64,000 nucleotides of DNA from Isoetes taiwanensis. Lineage: Eukaryota > Streptophyta > Lycopodiopsida > Isoetales > Isoetaceae. The DNA is taken from the NCBI GenBank assembly GCA_021234155.1, contig JAJEKV010000065.1, positions 5,660,807 to 5,724,806 on the forward strand, given 5' to 3'. A model generated the notes under the pieces. That model searched no databases. It was not told where the DNA came from and saw only the letters and a program-made list of their open reading frames with translations. A program made the position numbers and the translations under genes. Position 1 is the first letter of the stretch. Each line of letters starts with the position of its first letter. Shown one piece after another: positions 1 to 11,529 of this stretch.

Positions 1-29
1 AGGCAACTCGAGGAGTAAAGTTCTCCGGC

Positions 30-578
30 TTAGGCGGGAATGTTGCATGGTTGCTTTCGTTGGCGACTTCAATATGGTCGAGTTGGAAAGAGATAGAAGT
101 GGTCGCGGCTCACGAGAAGTGGTGCAAGGATTCGAAGCGAGAACAATGGCTACGCCTTTTACATGATGGTCAGCTTATAGAGATTGATGGTGATCAGTCA
201 TTTACGTGGTGTAATGGTTGGACAGGAGCTGGCAGAGCTTATGCAAGGCATGATAGAGGATACTTTAATATTTGTGCGGCTGCTTTCGCTAGCGGATTTT
301 TAATCACTCAAATCTTACGGATAGCTCAGGTGTGCGATCATAATCCACAACTTCTAACTAATGATGTGGCTAATTTTCATCGACCTACCAGGACCTACTT
401 TAAGCTTAATTGCAAGTATTTGGAGGATGATGAGTTCAAACTTGGATGTAGTCGGGCTTGGTCTCGGGCCTTCTCACCTCGTAGGGGCATGTGCGGGGTT
501 GTCGCAGTATTGTCTGCGATGAAGTCATTTGCAAAAGAATATGGGAGAGTCGAGTCTTTGAAGCTAGAGGACTATTGA
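30..578 (+). pseudogene. LINE ORF2 endonuclease C-terminal part
   Basis: One frame gives VGDFNMVELERDRSG near 60-105, the GDFN core of an APE-type endonuclease. After a frameshift another frame gives FTWCNGWTGAGRAYARHDR, which matches the FTWSN...RLDR region that closes LINE endonucleases. The linker that follows has the usual PxRTYFKxNxxYLEDxEF pattern. The domain nicks target DNA before reverse transcription. The frameshift between the two blocks means it cannot be made intact here. Confidence 0.8.
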
Positions 579-984
579 CTACATTGTACCGGGAATTAGA
601 AGTACTCGGCGCTTCGTGGCCATACTAGTGGAGTCGAGAAAAGGAGTTATTATCTCGGATCAAGGCTATGGAAGCCCCGTAAAAATTCACGAAGCCAAAG
701 TGAAGGCGAGGGTTGCAAATGGTTCAAGGACGGAGATAGATGTACCCGGTTCTTTTTTTGGCCGCAAGAAGAAGGAAACTTCGTCACTTCTATACATTCT
801 TTGGTGTTGCTAGATGGTGCTCTTATCTCGATCCGGTGAATCTTAAGCGATATTTTCATCATCACTTTTCTTCATTCTTTGCCGCGACACCCATTGCCCT
901 TTTCGGGAAGGACATGCAATTGGCGTGTTGATTAAGATCGTCGCATTGTTTACGAAGAGCGAGGTTGCTTCTTGAGTCTAATAT

Positions 985-1547
985 CATGAAGGAGGACTTA
1001 AAAGCGGTGGGCTCTCTTGAAAAAGGACAAATGCCCGGTCTTGATGGCTTTCCTATTGAATTCTTTCGAAGTCTTTTGGGGCCGGTTGGAGGATGACATA
1101 TATGATGCCTTTTGTGAGTTTGGAGATTTAGGAGCCTTGATAAGATTTTGAATACAGGTTGTATCTCTCTCATTCCAAAGAGCAAAAGAACCCAAGACTA
1201 TTTACATTGGGCGACCTATTACATTGCTTTCCTCTGTGTACAAGGTCTTTGCTAAGACATTGGCAGAAAGAGTCCGAGATATCTTGGCTGACGCTATCTC
1301 GTCAACACAATCTGGCTTTCTCCCTCGTCGTTGTATTCTCAACAACGTGGCTGCTGCATATGAAGGAATATATTGGGCCCGATTGCAGGGTCATAGAGTA
1401 GTGTATCTTAAGCTTGATTTTGCTAAAGCTTATGATAGTGTTGATTGGGGTTTCTTGGAGAAGTGTCTTCTTGCACTTGAGTTTGGGGAGTCATTCACAA
1501 GGAATGTCATGAAGCCCCATACATCAGCCAGATCTACTGTCCTTTTC
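985..1547 (+). pseudogene. LINE reverse transcriptase, N-terminal half
   Basis: From about 987 the sequence reads GQMPGLDGFPIEFF, the PGxDGxPxEFF block at the start of LINE reverse transcriptase. Next come GCISLIPKS, a frameshift near 1205, RPITLLSSVYKVFAK, the QSGFLPRRCILNN block and LKLDFAKAYDSVDW with the first catalytic Asp. The frame runs to STVLF at 1547 and is then cut by an LTR. The frame resumes exactly after the LTR, so the two halves were one gene before the insertion. Confidence 0.88.
1543..1547. repeat. Left target-site duplication of the solo LTR
   Basis: TTTTC just before the LTR is repeated at 2987-2991 just after it. The 5-bp length is usual for LTR retrotransposon integration. 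Confidence 0.85.
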
Positions 1548-2986
1548 TGTGACGCTCCCTGAATATATACGACCCCCGACCGTACACATACGGGGACATC
1601 CATCCAAGAAGGGTGGCACATCCATCCAAGTACCAACGGCAAAGAATATATATCTAAACCTAAGAAAACACCCTAAAGCCCAGGTTCTACCCCGGTTCTG
1701 ACTCTAGTGAGGATGGACTGACGGCTCGGTCTCAAGAGATCGCGACGGAGGTATAACACGGTGTTGGTGGCATAGAACATCGGCTAGGGTTGTCCACTCC
1801 ATCCGCCCCTCCCGTGCACACTTTTGCGGATGGAGTCGATCCACGCTATGGTTTTAGCTATAGCCTTCCCGACGCACTCAAGGGATCACCCTTTTGAGCC
1901 TACTCCGGGGTTCATGGCCCCGGTCCGATGAGGCGGGTCGGGGGAAGCGTCCCCTTCCGGAGATCCACAAAGTGGTTCCATGGGTGAGCTAGAGAATACG
2001 TGCCACATCAGCGACCCCCGCATCCGTTCCCGACTTACTCACCCTAAATCTACTCAAAGTGCAAGATGCTCCATACGGATCACACCTCTACACCCAGGGA
2101 GTGTCAGACCCATACTCGGCCCTCTACGTGACCGGCTATCAGGCCTAGCCCACTGTAGAAGTCTCAGGAGCCTTTTATATTCGTGCAAGACCCCACCCCC
2201 ACTTCACCACTGTGTCCCTTCTCTGGTGCTAAGCCAGACCATAGCATCTACGACCCGGTGGTCTCTTGTACACAGGCCGCATCTAACGGGAATATTACAG
2301 GGCTCTATCTAGGAGCATACTTTCATACTTGAGCTCAGAGGTCTCTACCCCCCTTTTAAACCCCTGTTTAACGGAAGCTACCGAAATACTTCATAGATAC
2401 ATCAATCATCCCTTAACAGAGCACCATTCATAATTGAAATGTAATCCTACTTACCAGAGAAGGGTTAATTTCAACAAAGGCAATCAGAAAAGAGAGTACT
2501 GAAGTACTATCCTACAATTCACAAGCTAAACCACTACTAACCCGTGTTTCGGCTGGAACCATTATCGTGGGGTGCTTCCATAGTGCTGTAACTAGGGTGG
2601 CAGCGACAGCTAGTGATTGTTTAGTGATTTGGTGAAGTCAGCAACAGTTCTTGGGCGCTCAACTGCTCCTTGGGTGCTCTGCTGGTTCGATTATGGTTGA
2701 TATGGGGGTGGTGATCCACCTTAATGGATCCAATTAGTAATCACCATGCTGGCCAATCGAGTTTGGCCAGGTGGCGCCTTCCTAAGCCATAATTAGCTTA
2801 ATTGTCCTTCTTAATTATTAATTTCCTTAAACATAGGTTATTATCCTTAATGATTTAATTAACATAGCTAATTAAATCCCTTTTAGGTCAATCCCCTAGG
2901 TTACCATACCCCCTGGTGGTGTATCTATACTGGGTGACGTGTCAATATATGTATACGTATACCGTATAAATACTTGGAACGTCACA
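1548..2986 (-). mobile_element. Solo LTR of an LTR retrotransposon, 1439 bp
   Basis: The insert begins TGTGACGCTCC and its complement begins TGTGACGTTCC, the TG...CA inverted ends of an LTR. It is bounded by the direct repeat TTTTC at 1543-1547 and 2987-2991, a perfect 5-bp target duplication. It has no internal gag or pol, so it is a solo LTR left by LTR-LTR recombination. On the minus strand a TATAAAAGG box (near 2171-2179) lies about 810 bp from the start, which fits a U3 promoter and supports minus orientation. A relative lies at 19208-19800. The superfamily is not determined; Ty3 is likely from length and ends. Confidence 0.88.
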
Positions 2987-2991
2987 TTTTC
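2987..2991. repeat. Right target-site duplication of the solo LTR
   Basis: TTTTC follows the CA end of the LTR and matches 1543-1547. Taking out the LTR and one repeat joins the two reverse transcriptase halves in frame. Confidence 0.85.
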
Positions 2992-4338
2992 CAGGGCGAG
3001 CCATCGGATATTTTTGTAGTGGGTAGAGGAATTCGGCAAGGTTGTCCCTTAGCACCCTTGCTTTTCACAATTGTGGCAGAAGTATTATCCCAGCTCTTCT
3101 CCGTCGCTACCCAAGATGGCATTATTCAAGGCCTCCCAATGGACGATGGTTCTCAAGAGGTATGTAACCAATATGCTGATGATACTTTTTTGTTCCTAAT
3201 TGCCGAGGCTGAGAATCTTCGTAATGTTAAGCTATTATTAGACACATTCTCCTTAGCATCAGGAGTTCTTGTAGGGTGGCAAAAATGTATAGCTTTGTGG
3301 ACATTGGACAGTCCCATCCCTCCCTGTATTTTGGACTACCCATGGAAGATTCTTCTGCATGGAAATACCACAAAGTTGCTTGGTATCCCAGTTGGAATTC
3401 ACGTCTCTGCTTCAGATGCTTGGGATGAAATCATTAGTGGGTTGCAAAAGCACTTGTTTTGGTGGAATACAGCTAAACTATCCATGCCCGGTAGAATCAC
3501 TGTGGCTAAATGTGTTCTTAGTAATACTCATGTCTACATGGCGTCTGCTCTATTAGCTCCGTAGTGTAAGATGGAGGAGATTGTGCGTATCGTCAGAAAT
3601 TTTATTTGGGGTGGAAATGAGTTAGGAGCGGTGGTCAAGGTAGCTTGGGCGAAGTGCATTAGACCTAAGGCAGCTGGTGGTCTTGGTATGTTGGATTTTC
3701 ACCTCCAAAGCAAGATGATGATATCAAAGTTCATTTGGAGGATTTTCATTGGTAAGGATGATTCTCCTGGCCTGAGGTTGTTGGTGCAGTCGATTCAGCA
3801 TTGTCTCCCATTTCATAAGGCAACCATTAAGCCCCTCCTTCCTTGGGCTTTGCTTTATCATATGCATCCGTATCCTAATGCTTCTCCCTTTCTGAAGGGG
3901 TTGCTTGCTGCTTGCGACACTGTCAGGTCTCTTTTCCATATTAATCCTGAGGCATGTCTTCAGTTGTCCGCTCCATGCTGGTGGATTCCGTTGCAAGACA
4001 CTCCAGAGAATGTGCCTCTAAGTGTGGTTGTTCATCCAAAGACTCAACGACGATGGGTAGCAGCTGGTATCAGCACTATTGCAGCTTGGTATGAGTCTGG
4101 TCATCTCATGTCATGGGAAGCATTTAAAACAAAGTTCTTGTTGTACAGATGGGACAGAGTAATCTGGAACCATATTGCTGCATTGTTGCCACAGGATTCT
4201 GGTCCACAGATTGAGGTAGTCGTATGGGGTTGTCATCAGGATATTCAGCCAAAGCAGTTTTTGTCTTTTGTGTATAAATTGCTTTTGCATTCTGAAATCC
4301 TGCCTCCATCTAATAGGTGGCATCTTCAGGTCCCTTAG
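2987..4338 (+). pseudogene. LINE reverse transcriptase C-terminal half and thumb
   Basis: The frame resumes after the LTR with RGIRQGCPLAPLLF (fingers/palm), then NQYADDTFLFL containing the catalytic YADD. A TAG at about 3562 breaks the highly conserved LLAPxCKMEEI region. The same frame continues with IVRIVRNFIWGG and KAAGGLGMLDF, typical of the segment after the palm in plant LINEs. Apart from that stop the stretch is open to 4338. Confidence 0.88.
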
Positions 4339-4857
4339 CCACAATGGAAAAGTGTTTGGATATGGGTATGGGATAAGTTGATGCATCCCAAAGTAGTAGT
4401 TCTGTGGTGGCAAGTGATCCATAGATGCCTCAGAGTCAACAAGTTAGTCCATAAAATGGATAATCGGATTTCAGAGCTCTGACCTTTATGCCAGCAAAGG
4501 GTTGAGAGTATTGAGCATTGTTTTTTCTTGTGTGAGCGGCTTCGGCAGGCATGGTCTTGGTTGTTGACCCTATTTAGCACGTCTAGATCTAGCCAGCAAA
4601 TTTTGCTTGCTATCTATCCTGATGCTTGGCCCAAATTACGGAAACAAGCTTTTCATCTCGCATGTGGCTGGCTTTTATGGTCAATCTGGAAGAGAAGGAG
4701 GTTGTTTATCTTTAAGGGCGTAGATACTGCAGATGAGATTGTTCTTCAGTGGGCGCAAAATAAAATTGTTATGGCTTACAATTGTTCTTGTCTTGATCAA
4801 GAGAAGAAAGTACTGATCTGGCATACTTACCTTCAGATTCATTCTTTTGCATAGGCA
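4339..4857 (+). pseudogene. LINE RVT zinc-binding domain and C-terminus
   Basis: Past the stop at 4338 the frame reads VWIWVWDKLMHPKV, then a CxxC...H...C cluster (PLCQQRVESIEHCFFLC), the zf-RVT signature, and then WLLWSIWKRRRLFIFKG. A TGA sits inside the zinc-binding motif near 4480. The domain is thought to bind RNA or DNA during target-primed reverse transcription. It is followed directly by the LINE 3' UTR and poly(A) tail. Confidence 0.8.
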
Positions 4858-4975
4858 GGTGGTTGTGCTAAGTTGGATCGGTTTGTCCACTGGGGTTATA
4901 ATCCTGTCTTTGCATTTTATGTTGCTCTGGTTTTTAGTTGGTGAATAAAGCTTGTCGTCCTTCAAAAAAAAAAAA

Positions 4976-5058
4976 TCTCTTTCCCAGAAGGAGGTTCTAC
5001 AGCAGGGGCTTTGGCAGCTACCTCTTCAACCTCAATAACGCCATTCACAATGTCTGCA
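4976..5058 (-). pseudogene. Truncated terminal exon candidate of an unidentified gene
   Basis: On the minus strand a good acceptor (ATCATGCAG) is followed by an open stretch reading DIVNGVIEVEEVAAKAPAV, acidic and alanine-rich. It ends abruptly at the LINE poly(A) tail, which suggests that the LINE inserted into this exon or just after it. The exon needs one base from an upstream exon to complete its first codon. I do not recognise the product. Exon candidates at 5330-5383 and 7016-7095 on the same strand may belong to it. Confidence 0.35.
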
Positions 5059-5329
5059 TGATGATATAGCCCCATTGCAAGTCATTATCATTAACAATTT
5101 CATGAATCACATAGTCCACCTTATCATAAAAATGGCCACTCAAGTTTTATTATACATGTCAGATGATGCATCTTTCATAGCACATAGCATGTCATCCCCA
5201 GACCAATTACTCAGGAAACATGAAAAGGCGTTAATATTGCATAATAATTACGATCAAAATCTAGATACAGCTTTTGTGATACCAATAACTTGCTCAGGAA
5301 AACCAGAAAGAAGCCAAATCCATACTTAC

Positions 5330-5383
5330 GCAACTATTATGAGAAGAGCTTGTGCTACCATATTTAAACAAAGATGGCATAAA
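5330..5383 (-). other. Candidate 54-bp coding exon, unidentified gene
   Basis: The minus strand has acceptor TTGGATTTCAG, 18 open codons (FMPSLFKYGSTSSSHNSC) and donor GTAAGTATGG. Both splice sites are strong and the exon is a multiple of three. Its phase fits the candidate exon at 7016-7095, which ends in phase 0. It is called from splice signals and an open frame only, and the product is unknown. Confidence 0.4.
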
Positions 5384-6199
5384 CTGAAATCCAAAATTAT
5401 AAAAGCTAAGAAAGATAGAATAGCAAATTTGAATTGATTTCATCAATCCTGAAGTTCCCAAGCTGAGCATTTGCCAATTGCTCATTACACAACCTGTATT
5501 GCATATATATAGTACGGATATGCAGACTGAATAATACAGATTGTGCATAGTTGCCAAAGATGAATGGTCCAAGTACTTCTGAACGTATTGGGACTTGGAT
5601 TTCCTTATCTTTAGGAATTGGGGCTAAATTCTCTTAGCATGAAGTTACGCTACAATATTGCATCAGGTCCTGCAATGCACTAATGCTGAGCGACAAATGC
5701 AGTCTTCCACTTCTATACATGGAGAGAAAGCTATAATGCGATAATCTAGTAAATAAAGAGGTCCATGTATGTACTCACGTAGGTGGAAGATGTAGGACTC
5801 GTAACATTCAAAATCCATAACTGTAAAAAGTATGCATCATTCAATGCATCATCTTCATAGTCACAATTCTTCATGTTTCAAAGCAGAACCATGGCTACTA
5901 ACCTCAACATCAAGCAAATCTGATATAGAGACATGCCCATTTGCAATAAATTGCAAGTTGCTTTAAGATGCTACAATATATATGAAATACATATTCATAT
6001 TCATTTTGTCTGGTCTAACAATCATTATCTGCATGCTTACATCCTAAAGAGTAGTGCTGATGAATAAAGACACATATTGCTAAGCTTTGGCACCTAATCA
6101 AAAATTCATTTCACAACGGCAATAAGAGGCTAAATAATATATAGAAATAGCTGCTTGTCACTGCCAAGGACTAACAAAAGTTATCAACCAAGAATCAAT

Positions 6200-7095
6200 C
6201 AGGAATCATCAAAATCAGCATTTACACACAATTTTGTAGCAGCCAAAGAAAATTGTGTCAGCTTCCATTGGAAAAGTATAGTACATCTAAACAAATCCAA
6301 GCTACAACTACTTGTGGAGTTAGAGCATTCCAAATGTTTCAGGAAGAGGCAAATTTAGTTTGAGGCATTCAAAATCATGTCCCACTATGCACCATACCCC
6401 AAACCATGTCCCACTATGCACTATACCCAAAATCAGGTTAAAATATGGATTACATTATTTATACTCCAGTACCGTCTATGTTACATGGAACCTCCCACCT
6501 CTACTTTTTTCATCTGAACATAATGGAAAGAAAAATTTAAGTAAATCGATTATGCTTACCATGCTTAATATTGTTTTCTGGAATCATCTCCGAATGTGCA
6601 ACCACAATATTTGAAGACCTGGTAGCAATTACATGATATAAGGCAACTATGCTAAGCTAATTTTATAATAGAGCATAAGAGCGAAAAAAATATCTTACCA
6701 GGTACCAAATAGTAATGTTGAATCAGGTGCAGGTTAAATGGAATGCAGTTGTTCATCAAGATCATAACCTTTTGTGTTTTAGTTGTGTCTTGAGGAGAAA
6801 TGAAGCTTGCATTTAATCCAAAATCTGCTACTTATGACCCATCAATTCAAGGTTGATCAATTTCATAATGAAGACTTCATTTTATTGAGTTCCTTCCTGA
6901 AAATTAAAGCACCATGGCAATAAGAAAAGCAATCATATATTCTAATTGCCAATTATAGACAATGCCTCAAATGATGGAATCATCATAGAAGTCTGCAAGT
7001 TATTGTAAAACTTACTGACAATGGAAAAGGTGGAGCTTGAAATGCATAAAGCAAGGTAGGAACTCTTGAGATTTGTTGCATGTCAATCGCAGCAT
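6200..7095. repeat. Diverged tandem duplication, copy A
   Basis: This stretch is repeated with many substitutions and indels at about 7160-7990. Shared landmarks are the TTTGAGGCATTCAAAA block (near 6358 and 7366), the ATAGAGCATAAGAG block (near 6668 and 7602) and the exon-like block near 7080 and 7950. Copy A keeps an apparently intact exon; copy B does not. Confidence 0.7.
7016..7095 (-). other. Candidate 80-bp coding exon, unidentified gene
   Basis: The minus strand has acceptor TATATTGCAG, then an open frame with AIDMQQISRVPTLLYAF and an APPFPLS ending, then donor GTAAGTTTTAC. The exon starts in phase 1 and ends in phase 0. It lies at one end of duplication copy A; the equivalent in copy B (about 7900-7990) has lost the frame and the splice sites. 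The contrast supports copy A being the functional or younger-lost copy. The family is not recognised. Confidence 0.42.
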
Positions 7096-7159
7096 CTGCA
7101 ATATATAGAAACCATCTTAGAACTGAATTCCTCCAACGATCATATTGTTTTAGACGAAA

Positions 7160-7990
7160 GCAAGTATGTAAACTAAAATACAGGCCGACAACATACCTTG
7201 TTAATCTTCACTTTTTTGTGAACATCATAGGAGGCAACAAAAACTTAATAACGGACAGAGGAAATTGTGACAGCCTCATTGCGAAACTATACTACATCTG
7301 CACAAAGTCAAGTTATATGTGGAGTCTAGAGCATTTCAAATGTCTCAGGAAGAAGCAAATATGCTTTGAGGCATTCAAAACCATGTCCCAATATGCAACT
7401 GTACCCCAAAACTGTGTTACGACATGAAGCACCTGATCTCATGTAAAGAAAACAAAACGGAAAATTTAAGTAAATCTGCTTTGCATTACACACCATATTA
7501 ATACTGCCATCCAGAATCATCCTCGGACATGTAACCACAATATTTTAAATCCTGGAAGCAATTACAGACCTTAAAGCAACCATGTTAAATTAATTCCATA
7601 ATAGAGCATAAGAGGAAAAATAATATCTTACCAGATAACAAATAGTGAAGTTGAACCTATTTATTAATAGAAAGGAATGCAGCTGTTCGTCTACATCATA
7701 ACTTTTGTGTTCTATCTTGAGGGGAAAAGGAGCTTGCATTTGGTTCCACATTTGTTGCCTGTGACTTCAATGTCTTGAGTTCATTCCTAAAAATTAGAGC
7801 ACCAAATGCAATAAGAAAAGAAATCATATGGTCTACTGCCAATTTTAGACAATGTTTCAAATGATAAAATCATCATAAAAGCACCAAGTTATTGTAAAAC
7901 TTATCAACAACAATGAAATGCATAAAAGCAGGCTAGGAACTCTTGAGATCTATTGTATGCCAATTGCAACATCCACAATATAAAGACTGC
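7160..7990. repeat. Diverged tandem duplication, copy B
   Basis: This is the second copy of the 6200-7095 unit. It contains the degraded exon-like block and no open frame. Confidence 0.68.
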
Positions 7991-8759
7991 ATCTTGAAAC
8001 TGAATTTGTCCAGTCATCATACTGTTAAAGCAAGAATGTAGGGCATGAGAAAATGAACAGAGAGCACATACCAGTTTTGGGGCACTTTGATGCAAGATTT
8101 ACCAATCCAAAACTGATTCAAATTGGAAAGAAGCAAACGAATGCATTGCAAAGTTAGTTGTGGTGCAGATTTTGTGGCTCCATATGAAATCGTGATGGTT
8201 TAGAACTATCTACAACACGCAGAGATGTAGTGAGAAGACTAACAACAATGGCTCATCAAGATGCCTAAAACTTCAAAACAAATTAACAACTGTCATTCAC
8301 ATTATGTAATCTTAGTTGCAGGTCTCTCAAAAGGCCAGAAAACAAAACCCCACCAACATGATTCTTGCCATGCAAGTAGGGACAAAATTTCGAGACTACC
8401 ACATCCAGGCTGAACACTATAATCAAGAGCCAGCTAGGCTAAATGCGAAACTCCTTACCTCCATTTCTTTAATTCTTCAATCTCTACTTCATCCGCTCTT
8501 CAATCTAAATCCCTCACAAGGTATTTAACAATATAGATATGATTCTTGTAAGAATGGTTCTGCAAGGACATAACATGGCAATCAAGAACCATAGGAAAAA
8601 TAACCCACAAATTTTTGTAGATTCTTTAACTCTTCAAACATGGCAATGAAGAACCATCTAGGCTAAAAGTAGAAGAAAAACACTCACAAATTACCTATGT
8701 ACAGACCAGAATTAACCGTTTTCAACAAAAATATCCGAAGAAGAAATATTTAGGAGTCT

Positions 8760-9170
8760 GTTCTGAAGTATCATTTCAGCCAACACGTTTCTATAACTCC
8801 AAATCTCGCATGAAGAATTGCCGATGGAAAATCCAAATCACTCCATGATTTGGTATATGCCTGCATCCACCGAAGCTTAGAATCCTACAATAGAACACCT
8901 ATTATGCAAGAACCTACATGCCTAAGATGCCTAAGGCTCAAGAAACTGTGGTCTAAGGACGATCCCAGAAAGACTCAAGAAACTGTGGTCTAAGGATGAT
9001 CCCAGAGAAACAATGACCTGAAACGAAATCAATCTCAACCTCTAGAAACGACATAAGAGTCCAATTTAAAACATTATCAAGACAAACGGAAACGTGAGAG
9101 CTTACAGCTTTGCTCTGTTGGATTTGTTCTTGCTTGCATCTCCGAATCACCCAACGGATGTGGTCCTAGA
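8760..9170 (-). other. Possible 5' exons of the unidentified minus-strand gene
   Basis: Two weak candidates are visible. At about 8782-8888 an acceptor TTCTATTGTAG is followed by 37 open codons (LRWMQAYTKSWSDLDFPSA). At about 9109-9160 an ATG-led stretch (MQARTNPTEQS) ends at a GTAAGC donor. Order and strand would suit the exons at 7016-7095 and 5330-5383, but I could not link the phases. This may be noise. Confidence 0.22.
8938..9011. repeat. 37-bp tandem duplication
   Basis: The unit beginning TCAAGAAACTGTGGTCTAAG and ending near GATCCCAGAAAGAC occurs twice in a row with two or three differences. Confidence 0.85.
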
Positions 9171-9180
9171 CTTGGCTGGC

Positions 9181-10564
9181 TGGGCAAGCCATTACCTTAA
9201 ACATGCAACAGCGGTCGTGGCATATGCATGCCGGATTAGAAGGGACGAAATCAGATTGGGGCAAAATTGAAACCCCAATCAAGGCCGAGGAAATCTTCCC
9301 AATTTTTGGCAAATCGGAATTGTTTTCCGGTCGCCAAATCCCTCGAAACCTTAGGAAATGAAATTAAAGAAAAATTCCAAAAAGTTTTCGGAACCCCGGA
9401 AAAACCAAATTTAAACCATAGGATCTGTGGTAATAACCAATGAGTGATATGTATACGAAGCTTCTCTTTGAATGTAGATCTAAACGAACACTTTCCTATC
9501 TTTTAATAGTAAATGTATTAAGTAGTGTTGACTAATCAATAGATAAGATAAGCTAAGATAAGATAAGATAAAATAAGATAAGATACGGAATTACTACATC
9601 CACAGAATGAAGGATTATACTTTCGTATCTACTTTTCTAACCATGTCTCCAATGACGGAATGTGACAAAGTCTACAATGTCCGAACCTAGTTTGATGCAG
9701 AATGTTACAAAATTGTACGTCTGCCTGGAACTGGCTTTTTCGGCTTCAGATTCATGAGCACACTGTTCTTTAAGCCTGTAGGCATTAAACCCCCTTGTCA
9801 AAGATAAGAACACTCTCAATCGAAACACCCTATTTGTACAATTGTCATTGATGCTCTTGTACCACACCACCAAAAAGAACACACCACCAAGTAATTGGTA
9901 TGAAAGAGTCTATACCATAATGAACATGCCAACTGCCTCATTAAGGTCTAAGGATCTTGAATGATACGAAATATCTAAAGTGCAATGTTGTGATATTGTT
10001 GTCATACGTGTAGGCGCTCTTAGACACCATTAAGAGGAAAAGGTGTGCACTTAATTTATAGATTAGAGACAAAACTATATATAGGAATGGAAATTTATAT
10101 GGGTTCAACGAAAAATTAAAGCGTGGGCGGTGGTATAAGTATCAAGAGACTATCATTTTACAATTTTAGGCCTATCTTAAATTACTTCCAATGGAACTCA
10201 AACCTGAAGCTCCCGTTATTTTTAGGGTTGAAAACCTTGGAAATTGCATGGTTGGCATATTCTGAAATTGGACTTTACTTGCATTACCTTACCCTGGTAT
10301 TTTAAAATCCTGAATTGAATGGTGAAATCCTGAATTGAATGGTTAAAAACATTTAGGTTTCTGTACACATGCATGTACTTCAAAATGATGTCATGGAAAA
10401 CTATGATTCATGTAGCGGATGAGCCAGATTCTGCAAAACTATGGTTCATGTAACAGATGAGCCAGATTTATGGTTCTGAGATCTCTGCCACAAATTCTGG
10501 GGCTTCAGGTTCTGCAAACTTAGATTTTTGCAATGAACAGATCAAAAAAGCAAACCTAACGATT
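9181..10564. other. Intergenic, no gene seen
   Basis: No convincing exon or repeat-encoded protein is visible. The stretch holds a GATAA microsatellite at 9541-9586 and short local duplications near 10303-10345 (AATCCTGAATTGAATGGT twice) and 10405-10470 (ATGAGCCAGATT twice). Confidence 0.6.
9541..9586. repeat. (GATAA)n microsatellite
   Basis: About nine imperfect GATAA units lie in tandem, interrupted by GCTAA and AAATAA variants. Confidence 0.9.
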
Positions 10565-11529
10565 TTAAATCACGGATGTCATTCCCACTGAAGAATTCAT
10601 AGAAGATTCGCTCCTGGCCTTCAAGATAAACCCAAAATAGGTTGCTGATAGAATCATGGTGAGCAGCATAAAGGCTCCGGCCGAAGTAAATACTCCCTTT
10701 TGCAACTTTGAACAATCATGCGCACCTTTGGCCTGAAGCGAATTCACTATTGTACCTGCTACAAGGAGTAGTTCTGAAATAACAAAGCTAAACCTGCACA
10801 ATAGCAAACGTTGATAGACATTATATCCAAATCTGTTGAATATCCTAGATAGAAATTTCCTGATTATCTTCCACCAGAAAAAAACTCTGTGAAAATCTTA
10901 CCAAGAAAATCCAAATAAAAGTGTGATTGTAAGACGATGTTCAGCTCCGTCCAAGCTTGGGCTTGGACCCCAGCACGATCTCGAATTGTACGTTATCATT
11001 CCTTGAGCAAGAAATAGAAGCACAAATGCAGCAGCTGCCAGAGCTGTGGATCTGGCCCCACTGTTGTATATGCAATAGGAAAGGAATTTATCGTGCTGTA
11101 CCACGACCTGTAAAAACGAAACGTTGTCAATTATGCTAAAACCATTCCTAACGCTACGATTTTCCGTTCAAGAACACGCAATAGAACTAGAGCTAAGATT
11201 TTTCCGTCCAAGAACCTGCAGAAGAACTGAAGCATCCATTTTTCTGTTCAGAGACATGCAAAAGAACTAGAGCATCGATTTAACAAACAAAAGAACTAAA
11301 GCAGTTTGCAAAAGTAAAAGAAAGGACGTTCTTAGAACTGTGATTTTGCTGTTCAAGAACATAAAGAAGAATTAAACTAACAGATTGCGAATGAAAAAAA
11401 ACAAGGGCAGAAAGAAACCGTGCTCCGGTGAGATTCAGCACCAAATGCAAGACCCAAGGCCAGGATGTAGAAGATTGCCGATAAGCCAAGCAAGATTATG
11501 GAAATACCTCGTCCCTTCATGGCGATCAT
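10565..11529 (-). CDS. DUF1218 family membrane protein (Fb34-like), three exons, 181 aa
   Basis: Exons are 11419-11529, 10902-11107 and 10565-10793, all with GT-AG introns. Together they make 546 bp in frame with no stop before the TAA. An alternative start nine bases downstream (11520) is also possible. The protein has four hydrophobic segments: residues about 8-27 (ISIILLGLSAIFYILALGLA), 57-77, 95-120 and 143-165. Family landmarks are D-x-YCIYNS after the first helix, ARSTALAAAAFVLLFLAQ, FSFVISELLLVAGT, a CSKLQKGVFTSAGAF block and a C-terminal LKARSES. This matches the fiber protein Fb34 branch of DUF1218. Relatives are small endomembrane or plasma-membrane proteins; some are implicated in vein and leaf patterning or cell-wall lignin. 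That role is family knowledge, not visible here. It is the only protein gene in the window that looks intact. Confidence 0.88.
11150..11400. repeat. Imperfect ~57-bp tandem repeats in intron 1 of the DUF1218 gene
   Basis: Units share a GATTTTTC[CT]GTTCAAGAAC start and an AGAACTAGAGC[AT] end. Three to four units lie between 11150 and about 11280, with a weaker one near 11340-11385. The array lies wholly inside the first intron (11108-11418). Confidence 0.7.

Larger units (their letters stand above)
1..4975 (+). mobile_element. L1-type LINE, 5' end outside window, decayed, split by a solo LTR
   Basis: A non-LTR retrotransposon reads left to right. It starts inside the endonuclease (GDFN motif near 70-85), passes through reverse transcriptase, and ends in an RVT zinc-binding domain (about 4340-4600), an AATAAA at 4944-4949 and a 12-A tail at 4964-4975. 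A 1439-bp solo LTR interrupts it at 1548-2986. There are several frameshifts and stops, so the copy is dead. Its 5' end and target duplication are outside the window. It differs clearly from the LINEs at 14.7 kb and 20-29 kb, so it belongs to another L1 subfamily. Confidence 0.9.
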
